NCBI RefSeq assembly: GCF_037911135.1
Contig: NZ_JBBLYU010000001.1
Span: 1,054,001 to 1,118,000, forward strand
Reading direction: 5' to 3'
From: Phaeobacter sp. A36a-5a
Lineage (GTDB): Bacteria > Pseudomonadota > Alphaproteobacteria > Rhodobacterales > Rhodobacteraceae
DNA: 64,000 bases
Made by a program: the position numbers and the translations under genes. Shown here piece by piece: positions 1 through 9,067 of this stretch (the first letter of the stretch is position 1; each line of letters opens with the position of its first letter). The notes under the pieces were generated by a model. It was not told where the DNA came from. It did no database searches and saw nothing but the letters and a program-made list of their open reading frames with translations.

Positions 1-2
1 GC

Positions 3-734
3 GCAGGCATGCACTACCGCGACCTGGTGCCGGACCGGCTGGGCGGCTCGATCATCGCCAGCCACATCCGCATTCCCGACGGCGGCCCGGTGCCGGATAT
101 GGTGCATTTCCACAAGGTGGGCTTTCAGCTGATCTTCTGTATCCACGGCTGGGTTGATGTCGTCTATGAGGATCAGGGAGACAAGATGCGGCTGACCGCC
201 GGTGATTGCTTCATCCAGCCGCCGGAGATCCGCCACCGGGTGCTGGAGGCCAGCGACAATGTGCAGGTGATCGAGATCGGCGTCCCGGCCGAGCATGTGA
301 CCGAGATCGACCACGAGATGACCTTGCCGACGCCGCACTACCGCCCCGAACGGGAATGGCAGGGCCAGCGGTTTGTTTACAACAAGGCAGAAGGCGCCGA
401 ATGGATGCCGTTCCGCCTGCCGGGCTACATCTGCCGCGACACGACGATTGCCGAGAATACCAAGGGCGTCGCAGGCGTACAGGTGGTGCGCCGCGGAGAA
501 GGCGCGCCGCAGTGGGCCGCGCATGACACCGATATCCATTTCACATTTGTCATGAACGGCACAGTCACGCTGGAGGGCGAGGGCCGCGAGCCTTATCAAT
601 TGGAACAGGGCGATGCCTTCGTCATTCCGCCGGGGATGAAAACCCGCCTCAGCGCGCCGTCGGATGATGTGGAACTGCTGGAGGTGACGCTTCCGGGTGT
701 GTTCAACACCAGCTTGGCAGAGCCAACGGTCTGA
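3..734 (+). CDS. Bicupin-domain protein, 5' end cut by window edge
   Basis: The product has two cupin beta-barrels, at about residues 35-105 and 160-230 counted from the first internal Met at base 9. Each carries the G-D-x-F/C-x-x-P-P signature, seen as GDCFIQPPEIRH and GDAFVIPPGMK. The frame stays open to the first base of the window and that Met lies in a conserved-looking stretch, so the true start is probably upstream. Histidines in the first barrel (VHFHKVGF, IRHRV) could bind a metal, which suggests a small-molecule dioxygenase, isomerase or sugar-binding role. The substrate cannot be told from sequence. About 150 bp separate it from cdd, so it may be an independent transcription unit. 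Confidence 0.7.
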   Translation, partial: AGMHYRDLVPDRLGGSIIASHIRIPDGGPVPDMVHFHKVGFQLIFCIHGWVDVVYEDQGDKMRLTAGDCFIQPPEIRHRVLEASDNVQVIEIGVPAEHVTEIDHEMTLPTPHYRPEREWQGQRFVYNKAEGAEWMPFRLPGYICRDTTIAENTKGVAGVQVVRRGEGAPQWAAHDTDIHFTFVMNGTVTLEGEGREPYQLEQGDAFVIPPGMKTRLSAPSDDVELLEVTLPGVFNTSLAEPTV

Positions 735-855
735 CCGCAGATCCTGGGTGGATCATCAGGCAATAGCGGTATTGGCCGGAGGATGTGATATTGTGGTTCA
801 GCTTGGTCGAGGGGGCTTTCGCTCCTTCGGCAAATTCAGCTATCGTCTCAAATTC

Positions 856-869
856 TGACCAGTTGATCA
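856..869. promoter_or_regulatory. Candidate operator upstream of cdd
   Basis: TGACCAGTTGATCA is a near-perfect palindrome (TGAYCA-GT-TGRTCA) lying 19 bases before the cdd start. The Shine-Dalgarno AGGGA (878-882) sits between it and the ATG. Its position suits a repressor of the nucleoside salvage operon, but no regulator gene is adjacent and short palindromes arise by chance. The rest of the 735-888 gap shows nothing else clear. Confidence 0.25.
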
Positions 870-888
870 AAAAAATCAGGGAATCGCC

Positions 889-1281
889 ATGAGCCTCAAA
901 GATGCTGCCACCGCCGTTCGTGAAAACGCACACGCGCCTTATTCCAACTTCAAGGTCGGTGCGGCGATCCGGGCAGCATCCGGTACGGTCTATGTTGGCT
1001 GCAATGTGGAAAACGTTGCCTACCCAGAAGGCACCTGCGCAGAGGCCGGTGCCATCGCCGCAATGGTTGCCGCAGGCGAGACGAAGCTTGAGGCGGCATA
1101 TGTGATTGCCGATTGCCCGGCGCCAATCCCGCCCTGCGGCGGCTGCCGTCAGAAGCTGGCGGAGTTTGGCGCGCCCGAGGTCAAGGTGACACTTGCCACC
1201 ACAGATGGGCTGGAGCGCGAAACCACGATTGGCGATCTGCTGCCCGGCGCCTTTGGCGCGGACCATATGGAACGGAGCTGA
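889..1281 (+). CDS. cdd: Cytidine deaminase
   Basis: It hydrolytically deaminates cytidine and deoxycytidine to uridine and deoxyuridine in the cytosol. The 130-residue length matches the small homotetrameric Bacillus-type enzyme. The zinc site is visible as Cys50-Ala-Glu52 (TCAEAGAI, with Glu52 the proton shuttle) and Cys83-x-x-Cys86 (PPCGGCRQK). The N-terminal APYSNFKVGAA is the nucleoside-binding stretch. An AGGGA ribosome site lies 6 bases before the ATG. It is the first gene of a cdd-deoA-deoB salvage operon, with only 3 bases to deoA, so deaminated nucleosides pass straight to phosphorolysis. Confidence 0.95.
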   Translation: MSLKDAATAVRENAHAPYSNFKVGAAIRAASGTVYVGCNVENVAYPEGTCAEAGAIAAMVAAGETKLEAAYVIADCPAPIPPCGGCRQKLAEFGAPEVKVTLATTDGLERETTIGDLLPGAFGADHMERS

Positions 1282-1284
1282 GCC

Positions 1285-2595
1285 ATGGACGCACGCGCGA
1301 TCATCGCCAGCCTGCGCCGGGGAGAGACACCCGGCGATGAAGACCTGCGCTGGTTTGCCGAAGGATTGGCCAATGGGGCCGTCTCGGATGCGCAGGCGGG
1401 TGCGTTTGCCATGGCGGTTTGTCTGCAGGGGCTTGGCGTCGATGCGCGGCGGGCCTTGACGCTGGCAATGCGTGATAGCGGTGACGTGCTGCGCTGGGAT
1501 CTGGATGGGCCGGTGCTGGACAAACACTCTACCGGTGGGGTCGGCGATTGCGTGTCGCTGCTGCTGGCACCCGCGCTGGCGGAATGCGGTGCCTATGTGC
1601 CGATGATCTCCGGTCGGGGTCTGGGCCATACCGGCGGGACGCTCGACAAGATGGAAGCCATTCAGGGCGTCAGCACCCAAGTGTCCGAACAGGGGCTGCG
1701 CAGCATGATGCAAAGCGTAGGCTGCGCCATCGTCGGGGCGACCGCAGAGATCGCCCCGGCGGACAAGCGGCTATATGCGATCCGTGATGTCACCGCCACG
1801 GTGGATAGTCTGGACCTGATCACCGCCTCGATCCTGTCAAAGAAACTGGCGGCCAGCACCGATGCGCTGGTTCTGGATGTGAAAATCGGCTCCGGTGCCT
1901 TCATGAAAACGCTGGAGGAGGCCGAGGCGCTGGCCCGCAGTCTCACTGAGACGGCGAATGCGGCCGGTTGCAGGACCTCGGCGCTGATCACTGATATGAA
2001 CCAGCCTTTGGCGCCCGCGCTGGGCAACGCGTTGGAGGTGGCGGAGGTGATGCGGGTGCTGACCGGTATCTGCGGCCAGACGGGCGCCTTGGCGGAGCTG
2101 ACGGCGGAGCTGGGAGGTGTCTTGTTGGCACATGGCGGATTGGCGGCGCAGAGCCATGCCGGGGCGGATATGATCCGCAAGGCCATTGCCAGCGGGGCGG
2201 TTGCCGAACGTTTTGCCCGAATGGTCGCCGCGATGGGCGGCCCGACCGATTTCGCGGACCACTGGCACACAATTCTGCCGACGGCTCCGGTGGTACGCCC
2301 CATCACCGCAGATCGGGCGGGCCATGTTCACGCTATCAATGGCGAGGCGCTCGGCCTTGCGGTCGTGCGGCTGGGCGGCGGGCGGATGATCGAAAGCGAC
2401 GTGATCGACCCCTCCGTCGGACTGGCGGAGCTGGCGCCGCTTGGACGCACGCTTTCAGTCGGCGACCTGATTGGTGTGATCCATGCCGCTGATGAAGACG
2501 CCGCTGATGCAGCCGAGGCCAGCCTGCGCGCAGCCTATCAGCTGTCTGATAGCGCGCCGGAGCGGCTGCCGCTGATCTACAAGAGGGTTTCCTAA
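1285..2595 (+). CDS. deoA: Thymidine phosphorylase
   Basis: It phosphorolyses thymidine or deoxyuridine to the free base and 2-deoxyribose 1-phosphate. At 436 residues it matches E. coli DeoA (440). The phosphate and nucleoside motif KHSTGGVGD is at residues 80-88, and the family signature SGRGLGHTGGTLDKME is at 109-124. The helical N-terminal domain (1-70) and C-terminal alpha/beta domain follow the family layout. The stop codon shares its last A with the deoB start (TAATG), which indicates translational coupling. The sugar phosphate made here is the substrate of DeoB next door. Confidence 0.96.
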   Translation: MDARAIIASLRRGETPGDEDLRWFAEGLANGAVSDAQAGAFAMAVCLQGLGVDARRALTLAMRDSGDVLRWDLDGPVLDKHSTGGVGDCVSLLLAPALAECGAYVPMISGRGLGHTGGTLDKMEAIQGVSTQVSEQGLRSMMQSVGCAIVGATAEIAPADKRLYAIRDVTATVDSLDLITASILSKKLAASTDALVLDVKIGSGAFMKTLEEAEALARSLTETANAAGCRTSALITDMNQPLAPALGNALEVAEVMRVLTGICGQTGALAELTAELGGVLLAHGGLAAQSHAGADMIRKAIASGAVAERFARMVAAMGGPTDFADHWHTILPTAPVVRPITADRAGHVHAINGEALGLAVVRLGGGRMIESDVIDPSVGLAELAPLGRTLSVGDLIGVIHAADEDAADAAEASLRAAYQLSDSAPERLPLIYKRVS

Positions 2596-3812
2596 TGGCG
2601 CGTGCGTTTCTGGTGGTGATGGATTCCGTCGGTATCGGTGGTGCGCCAGATGCTGGTCAGTATTTCAATGGTGATCTGCCGGACATTGGCGCCAATACGC
2701 TGGCCCATATCGCCCAGGCCTGCGCTGCGGGCCGCGCCGAGGAGGGGCGCAGCGGTCCGCTGCAGGTGCCAAATCTGGATCGGCTCGGGTTGGGGGCTGC
2801 CGTGGCGCAGGCCTCGGCGGTGCCTTGCCCTGATCTGGGTGGGGCGGAGATTATCGGGCGCTGGGGTGTCGCCCGCGAGATCAGCCGGGGCAAGGATACC
2901 CCCTCTGGTCATTGGGAACTGGCGGGCCTGCCGGTGCCTTGGGATTGGTGCTATTTCCCGGATCAGACACCCGCGTTTCCGGATGATCTGGTGGCCCATG
3001 TCTGCGCGGCGGCCGGAACCGAGGCTCTACTTGGCAATTGCCATGCCTCGGGTACTGCGATCATTGCCGAACATGGCGCCGCGCATATGCAGTCGGGGCA
3101 GCCGATCTGTTATACCTCTGCCGATAGTGTCTTCCAGATTGCCGCCCATGAGGAGAGCTTTGGTCTTGACCGGTTGTTGGCGCTCTGCGAGGCGGTGGCC
3201 CCCTATCTGCACGCGATGAAGGTGGGGCGGGTGATTGCGCGGCCCTTTGTCGGGACGCCCGAGACCGGATTTCAGCGCACCACAAACCGGCGTGACTACG
3301 CCATCATGCCGCCTGAGCCGATCCTGACCAATTGGGTGCAGGATGCCGGTCGACCAGTGCACGCCATCGGCAAAATTGGTGATATTTTCTCTATGCAGGG
3401 GATTGATACGCTGAAGAAAGGCGATGACGCGAGGCTGATGCGGCATTTGCAGGCGGCTGTGGCTGAGGCCGAGGACGGCAGCCTGACCTTTGCCAATTTT
3501 GTCGAGTTTGACAGCCTCTACGGGCATCGTCGCGATATCTCGGGCTATGCGCGGGCGCTGGAATGGTTTGACCAAGAGATCGGCAAGCTGCTGCCGCAGC
3601 TGCGGGATGGCGACCTGCTGATCCTGACGGCCGATCATGGCAATGATCCGAGCTGGCCCGGCACCGATCACACCCGTGAACAGGTGCCGGTGCTGATGGC
3701 CGGCGCGGGGGCCGGACCGCTGGGCAATCTGGCATTCGCGGACATGGCAGCGACCGTGGCGGACCATCTGAAAATCCCTGCTCAGGGGCCGGGCCGGTCG
3801 GTGCTGACCTGA
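2595..3812 (+). CDS. deoB: Phosphopentomutase
   Basis: It interconverts (deoxy)ribose 1-phosphate and 5-phosphate, so it feeds DeoA product into central metabolism. It is an alkaline-phosphatase-superfamily enzyme with two Mn ions. Metal ligands are visible as Asp10 (VVMDSVGIGG), Asp306 and His311 (VEFDSLYGHRRD), Asp347-His348 (LTADHGND) and His359 (GTDHTRE). The phosphorylated threonine is Thr102 in KDTPSGHWE. The 405 residues match E. coli DeoB (407). The start overlaps the deoA stop by one base. No deoC lies downstream in this window, so deoxyribose 5-phosphate aldolase must be encoded elsewhere if the pathway is complete. Confidence 0.96.
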   Translation: MARAFLVVMDSVGIGGAPDAGQYFNGDLPDIGANTLAHIAQACAAGRAEEGRSGPLQVPNLDRLGLGAAVAQASAVPCPDLGGAEIIGRWGVAREISRGKDTPSGHWELAGLPVPWDWCYFPDQTPAFPDDLVAHVCAAAGTEALLGNCHASGTAIIAEHGAAHMQSGQPICYTSADSVFQIAAHEESFGLDRLLALCEAVAPYLHAMKVGRVIARPFVGTPETGFQRTTNRRDYAIMPPEPILTNWVQDAGRPVHAIGKIGDIFSMQGIDTLKKGDDARLMRHLQAAVAEAEDGSLTFANFVEFDSLYGHRRDISGYARALEWFDQEIGKLLPQLRDGDLLILTADHGNDPSWPGTDHTREQVPVLMAGAGAGPLGNLAFADMAATVADHLKIPAQGPGRSVLT

Positions 3813-3968
3813 TTGAAGCGGGCGGATGAGATGGCGGCCTCGGCAGCGTCTGCGCGCTGAACGGCGCCCGAATTTGCAGCGGTTGGAGACGATAGCCGAC
3901 AAATCCGCCTTGCCTGTCCCACAGTGCAGGCACTAAGAGAGATTGAATTTTCCTGAAAGGAGCGCCCA

Positions 3969-4601
3969 ATGTCCGATCATCTGACCGTTGTCGACCACCC
4001 GCTGGTGCAGCACAAGCTCACCCTGATGCGCGACAAGGGCACCTCTACCGCCGGTTTCCGCCGCCTGCTGCGCGAGATTACCCAGCTGTTGGCCTATGAG
4101 ATCACCCGCGAGATGCCGCTGACCACCACCACCATCGACACTCCGATGGAGGAAATGGAGGCACCCATCCTTGCGGGTAAGAAACTGGCGCTGGTGTCGA
4201 TCCTGCGGGCGGGCAACGGGATGCTGGACGGCGTGCTGGAACTGATCCCCTCGGCACGGGTCGGCTTTGTCGGTCTCTACCGGGATGAGGAAACCCTGCA
4301 GCCAGTGCAATATTACTTCAAGGCACCCGAGGGGCTGAAGGACCGGTTGGTCATTGCGGTAGATCCGATGCTGGCAACCGGCAACAGTTCGGCCGCGGCC
4401 ATCGACCTGCTGAAAGAGGCCGGAGCAAATGACATCCGTTTCCTCTGCCTGCTGGCCTCGCCCGAGGGGGTGGAGCTGATGAAGGAGAAGCATCCGGATG
4501 TGCCGATCGTGACGGCCTCGTTGGACCGGCAGCTGAACGAGAAGGGGTATATCCTGCCCGGGCTCGGCGATGCGGGTGATCGGATGTTCGGCACCAAATA
4601 A
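3969..4601 (+). CDS. upp: Uracil phosphoribosyltransferase
   Basis: It makes UMP from uracil and PRPP, which completes the salvage route fed by cdd and deoA. The 210 residues match E. coli Upp (208). The PRPP loop [13 protein letters not shown] is at 128-140, and the uracil-binding C-terminus [16 protein letters not shown] is at 193-208. A good AAAGGAG ribosome site (3956-3962) lies 6 bases before the ATG. A 156-base gap from deoB may hold its own promoter, although co-transcription is also possible. An intrinsic terminator at 4662-4687 ends the unit. Confidence 0.96.
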   Translation: MSDHLTVVDHPLVQHKLTLMRDKGTSTAGFRRLLREITQLLAYEITREMPLTTTTIDTPMEEMEAPILAGKKLALVSILRAGNGMLDGVLELIPSARVGFVGLYRDEETLQPVQYYFKAPEGLKDRLVIAVDPMLATGNSSAAAIDLLKEAGANDIRFLCLLASPEGVELMKEKHPDVPIVTASLDRQLNEKGYILPGLGDAGDRMFGTK

Positions 4602-4661
4602 GCCTGCGGCCAGCGTGCAGCTCTTGGGGCGGCATGGACACAAGGCACGGCCACGAAGCCA

Positions 4662-4687
4662 AGGGCGTCTGGCAACAGGCGCCTTTT
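4662..4687 (+). terminator. Intrinsic terminator after upp
   Basis: AGGGCGTCTG (4662-4671) and CAGGCGCCT (4676-4684) pair into a nine-pair stem with one bulged G and a GCAA tetraloop, followed by TTTT. It lies 60 bases beyond the upp stop and before the SPOR gene. Confidence 0.75.
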
Positions 4688-4830
4688 CCATGTCCGTCGG
4701 CTGACACACCCGGGCGCGGGGAGGGTAACGGCAGCGATGTCTCTGGGATCTTTCGTGAAATCGGGGAAACCCTGCTTTACTCAGATTCGCTTTTCGGGCA
4801 TCCTGCGGCCATATGTTGTGGGGCTCTCGG

Positions 4831-6162
4831 ATGACGCTTACTAGAATTATTGCAAGTGCTTTGATCGCGGCGGCCTGCTTCGGCACAGCAGAGGCGCAGT
4901 CGATCCGCCCCACCGAACCGCCGGCAGAATTTCCGCCCGCCTCCTTTGCAGGCAAGCAATATGTCGACAGTCGCGGCTGTGTTTTCATTCGGGCGGGGAT
5001 CGACGGCAATGTCACCTGGGTGCCGAGGGTAACCCGCAGCCGCAAACAGCTCTGCGGCTTCCAGCCCACTGAGCTTGCTGCGGCCCCCAGTTCGCCGAGA
5101 GCCACTTCGGCTCCGGCGCCGGAGCTGATCACCCTGCCGGAGGGGCAGCGAGCGAATAATCTGGAAGGCGCCGTAACAGCAACTACAGAGCCGGTTGCAG
5201 CAGCGCGCGCGCCGCAGACCGTCACCACCACCAAGCCGCAGCGCAGTGCCGTGCGACAGGCAAAGCCGCTTCGGGTTGGCACATCAACGGCGAAGCTGCC
5301 GCGCCGACAGCCACTGGATGATGCCTATCGTCCGCCCGTCAGCACCGTAACCACGGCCAGTTCGGCGCCGGGCTTTGGCCGCTGTCCCGGCGCGTCTGCC
5401 CTGAGCCAGCAATATATCAACCAGACGGGCAATGTGCGATGCGGGCCGCAGGGGGGCAGCAGCCGCCTGTCCTCGGTTCTGGATCCCAACACCCGCGTTG
5501 TTCCCAAGCATGTCTATCAGGAGCGCAGCCTGAGCCGAGGACTGGTAGTGCCGCAGGGGTATCGCCGCGCATGGGAGGATGACCGTCTTAATCCGCGCCG
5601 GGCGGAGATGTCGCTGGGCGGCGTACTCGCGGCGGCCAACGATGGCGTGCCTGCGGGATATGTGCGGGTGATCCATCAGGATCGCTACAATCCGAACCGC
5701 GGGCCGCAAACCGGCGCGATCTGGACGCGCACCGTTCCCCGCGAAGGCATTCGCCGTCCAGTCGATCGACCGGTTGTGAAGCTTTCGCAGAGACAGCTTG
5801 CAGGAGATGCGAGCACGTCCGTGGGCACCGATGAGGAGACTCTGGTCACCCGTCTGTCGACCCGGTCGGCGCCTTCCGGCGATGCGACATCAGCGCGCGC
5901 GGCCTCGGCTTCGATGGCCAAACCTCAGTCATCTCCGGCGACGCGGTATGTGCGCGCGGCGACCCTCGCCGATGTAAGTCAGGCCGACGCCGTGGCTCAA
6001 CGGTTGCGCCAAAAGGGGTTGCCGGTGCGTCTGGGTCGGGTCAACCGCAATGGTCAGAGCCTGCAGGTCGTTCTGGCAGGGCCTTTTGTCGGGGAGGCGG
6101 CGCAAGCGGCCCTGTCGACAGTGCGCGCGGCCGGGTTCTCTGGCGCGCGGCTGAGCAAGTAA
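4831..6162 (+). CDS. Exported SPOR-domain protein
   Basis: The product is 443 residues from this start. It opens with a Sec signal peptide (MTLTRIIASALIAAACFG, likely cut after AEA). A long Ala/Pro/Thr/Ser-rich middle part of low complexity follows. The last 75 residues form a SPOR domain (TRYVRAATLADVSQADAV, then VRLGRVNRNGQSLQVVLAGPF). SPOR domains bind denuded peptidoglycan, often at division sites. An in-frame ATG at 4813 would add six residues ahead of the signal peptide; I prefer 4831 because the signal peptide then has normal length. Cysteines at CVFIRAGIDG and LCGF recur in the N-terminal part and may form a disulfide. The precise role is unknown. Confidence 0.8.
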   Translation: MTLTRIIASALIAAACFGTAEAQSIRPTEPPAEFPPASFAGKQYVDSRGCVFIRAGIDGNVTWVPRVTRSRKQLCGFQPTELAAAPSSPRATSAPAPELITLPEGQRANNLEGAVTATTEPVAAARAPQTVTTTKPQRSAVRQAKPLRVGTSTAKLPRRQPLDDAYRPPVSTVTTASSAPGFGRCPGASALSQQYINQTGNVRCGPQGGSSRLSSVLDPNTRVVPKHVYQERSLSRGLVVPQGYRRAWEDDRLNPRRAEMSLGGVLAAANDGVPAGYVRVIHQDRYNPNRGPQTGAIWTRTVPREGIRRPVDRPVVKLSQRQLAGDASTSVGTDEETLVTRLSTRSAPSGDATSARAASASMAKPQSSPATRYVRAATLADVSQADAVAQRLRQKGLPVRLGRVNRNGQSLQVVLAGPFVGEAAQAALSTVRAAGFSGARLSK

Positions 6163-6341
6163 TCACGACGGTGGGTCCGGTCAGCCACGTTGTTTGGCCA
6201 ATCTGCGTTCACGCAACGGAGCGGGGGCGGCTTGGCGCGGCGCTATGATTGCGCCAACCGCTTTTAGAACGTCAGAGATATTTGACTTTTTCGTCTCATC
6301 GTTAATCCAACACGGCCCCGGCCGAACTCCTCCTTCACAAC

Positions 6342-6418
6342 ATTGTCGCAATATCGGCAAATGGCTCGCGGACGTTCTGTATTGTCCTAACAATTGCGCC
6401 GCGCCATTGTGCCAATAT
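6342..6418. promoter_or_regulatory. Three ATTG-N3/6-CAAT palindromes
   Basis: ATTGTCGCAATAT (6342-6354), ATTGTCCTAACAAT (6381-6394) and ATTGTGCCAATAT (6406-6418) are three related inverted repeats within 77 bases. The last one touches the start codon of the broken HTH gene that follows. The arrangement looks like an autoregulatory operator array. The upstream part of the gap (6163-6341) holds nothing I can identify. Confidence 0.4.
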
Positions 6419-6645
6419 GCGTCAGCCCACAAAGCAGCAGTTAGATAGACGTGACCGCCGCAACGCCGATCTTCGAGTTCGGGGAAGCTCCCTTGCAAGG
6501 ATTGCCTGCGAATTGGGAGTGACGGACTCTGCGGTACTTTGGTAGGCAAAAGAATGAGTAGATCGCAAAGATTGAGCAGGCGTTGGCCGACGCTTCGCAA
6601 ACTACGCCAGAGCAGCTTACCCCTGATCTTTGCGAAGAAAACTAG
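6417..6645 (+). pseudogene. Broken Ner/Nlp-like HTH regulator
   Basis: Reading from ATG 6417 gives a basic N-terminus and RVRGSSLARIACELGVTDS, a helix-turn-helix of the Mu Ner / Nlp (SfsB) family, and stops at TAG 6543. The family sequence then resumes in a second frame from 6542 (VGKRMSRSQ). It resumes again in a third frame from 6565 (KIEQALADASQTTPEQLTPD), ending at TAG 6643. The two breaks are each explained by a one-base deletion. Intact members are about 75 residues with exactly this order of helix-turn-helix, basic linker and ALG-TTPE-LWP tail. The tail here has lost the usual Trp. I am fairly sure of the family and of the decay, provided the bases are read correctly. Confidence 0.6.
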
Positions 6646-6771
6646 AGCGGCCATCCATGGGCGACGCAGCGAAAGCGGGCAGTGAGCCCTGAGTTACGGA
6701 TACTGCAGCGCGTACAAATGCCCGCTCTGCAGTTCCTGTGAAGAAGAGGCGAACTGCTAGAAAGTGGTCGT

Positions 6772-7524
6772 CTATTCGATGCCAAGAGCAAACGGCGCGC
6801 CGTCTGGATCACGCAGAATGGGGTTACGGGCTTGAACAGTTCCCTTCACATCCACAGGAGCCAGACACGCGCCTTTGGCTTCAGCAGCACGGCAGGCATC
6901 GGCGACTGAAGCAACCTTGATGCACGGGACCCAAGCTGCATTTGAATCGGTTGGCCAGGTCGCGGCATGTTGGAGTGCAACAAGATCGCCCTCAGGCCCG
7001 AGGAGTGCAAGACAATCCGTGTCCTGCTCGGGAGAGACCTTCCATCCAAAAAGCTCTGCATAGAACGCCAGCGGGAAGTCAGTCCCGATGCCGACGTACA
7101 CGTCAGGGCCGAACTGCCGGTGCGGAACAGGGAAGCTGTGCCGGGACAGCGAAATCCCGACCAGAGCACCGAGCGGATCGCGGACGAGTGCATTGCGACC
7201 GACACCCGGCACCTCGAATGGCTCCCGAACGATCTTGCCTCCGAGCGTGGCGACGCGTCTGACCGCCGCGTCCACGTCGGGAACCTCGATGTAGGCGATC
7301 CAGCCATTTTCCTGCTCGGCAGGCGTCTCGGCCAACCCCGCACCCGCTTCGTCCCCGGAGAGGGCGAGGATGAAATCCTTCTCGCCGCCTCCCCAGGCAA
7401 AATCCGTCGCCCGCTCGACTTCATACGTCCATTTGGCCACGTGCTGGTAAAATGCCATCGAACACGCCCTGTCCGATGTGAAAAGATCGTGCCATACGAT
7501 TTGACCTGCTTTCGACTGCGTCAT
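6772..7524 (-). CDS. VOC-family protein with two glyoxalase-fold domains
   Basis: The 250-residue product contains two vicinal-oxygen-chelate modules, about residues 8-120 (IVWHDLFTSDRACSMAFYQ onward, ending RDPLGALVGISL) and 135-250 (VGIGTDFPLAFYAELFGW onward, ending LRDPDGAPFALGIE). This paired layout is common in small metal-dependent lyases, dioxygenases and antibiotic-binding proteins, but no substrate can be assigned. The start is set by an AGGAGGT ribosome site 7 bases upstream. It lies 4 bases after the rsgA stop on the same strand, so the two are probably one transcript. The region around it is flanked by gene decay and may be a later insertion. Confidence 0.8.
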   Translation of the reverse strand: MTQSKAGQIVWHDLFTSDRACSMAFYQHVAKWTYEVERATDFAWGGGEKDFILALSGDEAGAGLAETPAEQENGWIAYIEVPDVDAAVRRVATLGGKIVREPFEVPGVGRNALVRDPLGALVGISLSRHSFPVPHRQFGPDVYVGIGTDFPLAFYAELFGWKVSPEQDTDCLALLGPEGDLVALQHAATWPTDSNAAWVPCIKVASVADACRAAEAKGACLAPVDVKGTVQARNPILRDPDGAPFALGIE

Positions 7525-7528
7525 CGTC

Positions 7529-8611
7529 TTACCTCCTGACATCTTTGATTTTCTTGACGCCGCGCACCATTTTTCCGAACGCCCTGTCGCGCGACCTGCG
7601 TTCCACAAGGCTCGCGGAGTTGAACGCGTCCTCCGCTATCAGCTTACGCCATCTGCCAAGCCGACGGGCATCGAGAACGCCATCATCAACAGCCGTCAGA
7701 ATCGCGCATCCCGGCTCGGTCTCGTGCTGACAGTCGTTGAATCGACACCGCGCGGCCAACTCCTGAATATCGGCAAAGAGATCATTGATTCCGTCCGCCG
7801 CATCGGTGAGCTGCAATTCCCGCATGCCCGGCGTGTCCAGGATCAGACAGCCATTGCGCATAGCATGAAGCTCACGCCGCGTCGTCGTATGCCGCCCCTT
7901 CGCGTCGTCCTCGCGAATGGTCTGGGTCTCGATGGATTGGCTGTCGAGCAACGCATTGGCCAGCGTCGATTTCCCAACACCGGATGAGCCAAGGAACGCT
8001 ACCGTCTTGCCGGGCTTGCACCAGGTCGCAAGGTCTGTCTTCGGGGCAGAACCGCGCGCGTCAAGTGCGACGACGTCGATTATGTCCGACACCGCGTGGG
8101 CCGCGTCAATGTAGTCTTCAGGATCCGCCAAGAGGTCGGTTTTCGTGAGGACGATGACGGGCGTGATCCGCGCCTCGAACGCCAAGGAGGCATAGCGTTC
8201 AAGCCGGGCCAATTTGAAGTCCTGATTGCAGGACGTGACGATAAAGGCCGTATCAATGTTCGCCGCGATCAGTTGTTCCTGCCGGTCGGTGCCGGGCGCG
8301 CGCCGCTTGATAAGGCTGGCACGCTCAAGAGCCCTACTGGACCGCGGGTGCGACTGGTCCAGCAACAGCCAGTCCCCGACAGTCACATCGGCTCTGGGCG
8401 GAAGGATGGTATCGATGCCGTCACCAAGGGCGTGCAGCCCGCTGCGATGCACTTCGACAACGCGAACAGGAGGTATCGCGGCCATGTCTTCCACGCTAAC
8501 TTGCTGGGTGAAAAACGGTTGCCATCCTAGTGCCTGAAGGGGGCTGAGTTTGGCCTGTGATCCGGTGTCGCGCGCGCGACGCGGAAGGAAGTCTGAGTAA
8601 TCCCTCGTCAT
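7529..8611 (-). CDS. rsgA: Small ribosomal subunit biogenesis GTPase RsgA
   Basis: This is a circularly permuted GTPase that checks late maturation of the 30S subunit. Motif order is the permuted one: G4 TKTD at 156-159, then P-loop GSSGVGKST at 208-216, then G3 DTPG at 259-262. An N-terminal OB-fold occupies about 45-110. The C-terminal zinc knuckle ligands are Cys289, Cys294, His296 and Cys302 (CRFNDCQHETEPGC). The 360-residue length is normal. The start at MTRDYSDF is chosen because the sequence before it lacks family similarity; no strong ribosome site is visible. It is followed at once by the VOC gene. Confidence 0.9.
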   Translation of the reverse strand: MTRDYSDFLPRRARDTGSQAKLSPLQALGWQPFFTQQVSVEDMAAIPPVRVVEVHRSGLHALGDGIDTILPPRADVTVGDWLLLDQSHPRSSRALERASLIKRRAPGTDRQEQLIAANIDTAFIVTSCNQDFKLARLERYASLAFEARITPVIVLTKTDLLADPEDYIDAAHAVSDIIDVVALDARGSAPKTDLATWCKPGKTVAFLGSSGVGKSTLANALLDSQSIETQTIREDDAKGRHTTTRRELHAMRNGCLILDTPGMRELQLTDAADGINDLFADIQELAARCRFNDCQHETEPGCAILTAVDDGVLDARRLGRWRKLIAEDAFNSASLVERRSRDRAFGKMVRGVKKIKDVRR

Positions 8612-9067
8612 AGGGTGTTCACTTTCATATCTCTGGCCCAAGTCAATTTTGGGCGCCGATGGTAGGAAACGAGTGAGCACATCAAACCGACCCGTCAGCT
8701 ACAAAGTGACGGCGATGTTTGCGATTTTGTATGTGCTCCGGGAGGCGCGCTGCCTCCCTTCCTTACCGGGACATGAAAACTCCATTACAGATGACGTGCA
8801 GATAGTGGGGAAACATGCACAACACAACCGTTGATGGCTGATTTGGAACTCGTCTTCAGGTATCTGTAGCAGCCATTCAGCAGGAAAAAGGTATGTCAGC
8901 TCCGTCGCACTCTGCCGACCCTGGAAACGTTCGCGGTGAAGTTCCGATCGGGATCCCGAATGCTTGACGTTTGCGTCAGTATTGCGTGCAGCGGCCCGGT
9001 GACAGGATGCAGAAATCTCAACGCATCGTGTCAGAGGTGCGATGTGTTCCACACCGGTACTGTTGGA
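8612..9067. other. Intergenic stretch without a convincing gene
   Basis: The 456 bases between rsgA and the pseudo-M48 gene hold no RNA gene or recognisable domain. One 24-codon reading frame (8893-8967, +, beginning MSAPSHSADPGNVRGEV) has an AGGAAAAAGGT-like ribosome site and could be a real short peptide, but I recognise nothing in it. The longer opposite-strand frame has no typical protein composition. Confidence 0.3.

Noticed and set aside
3933-5282. A 449-codon minus-strand frame
   Set aside because: It runs antisense through upp, the terminator and the SPOR gene, and shows no domain.
8699-9052. A 117-codon minus-strand frame in the gap after rsgA
   Set aside because: There is no ribosome site, recognisable domain or neighbour support, and Cys, His and Arg are scattered as in random translation.
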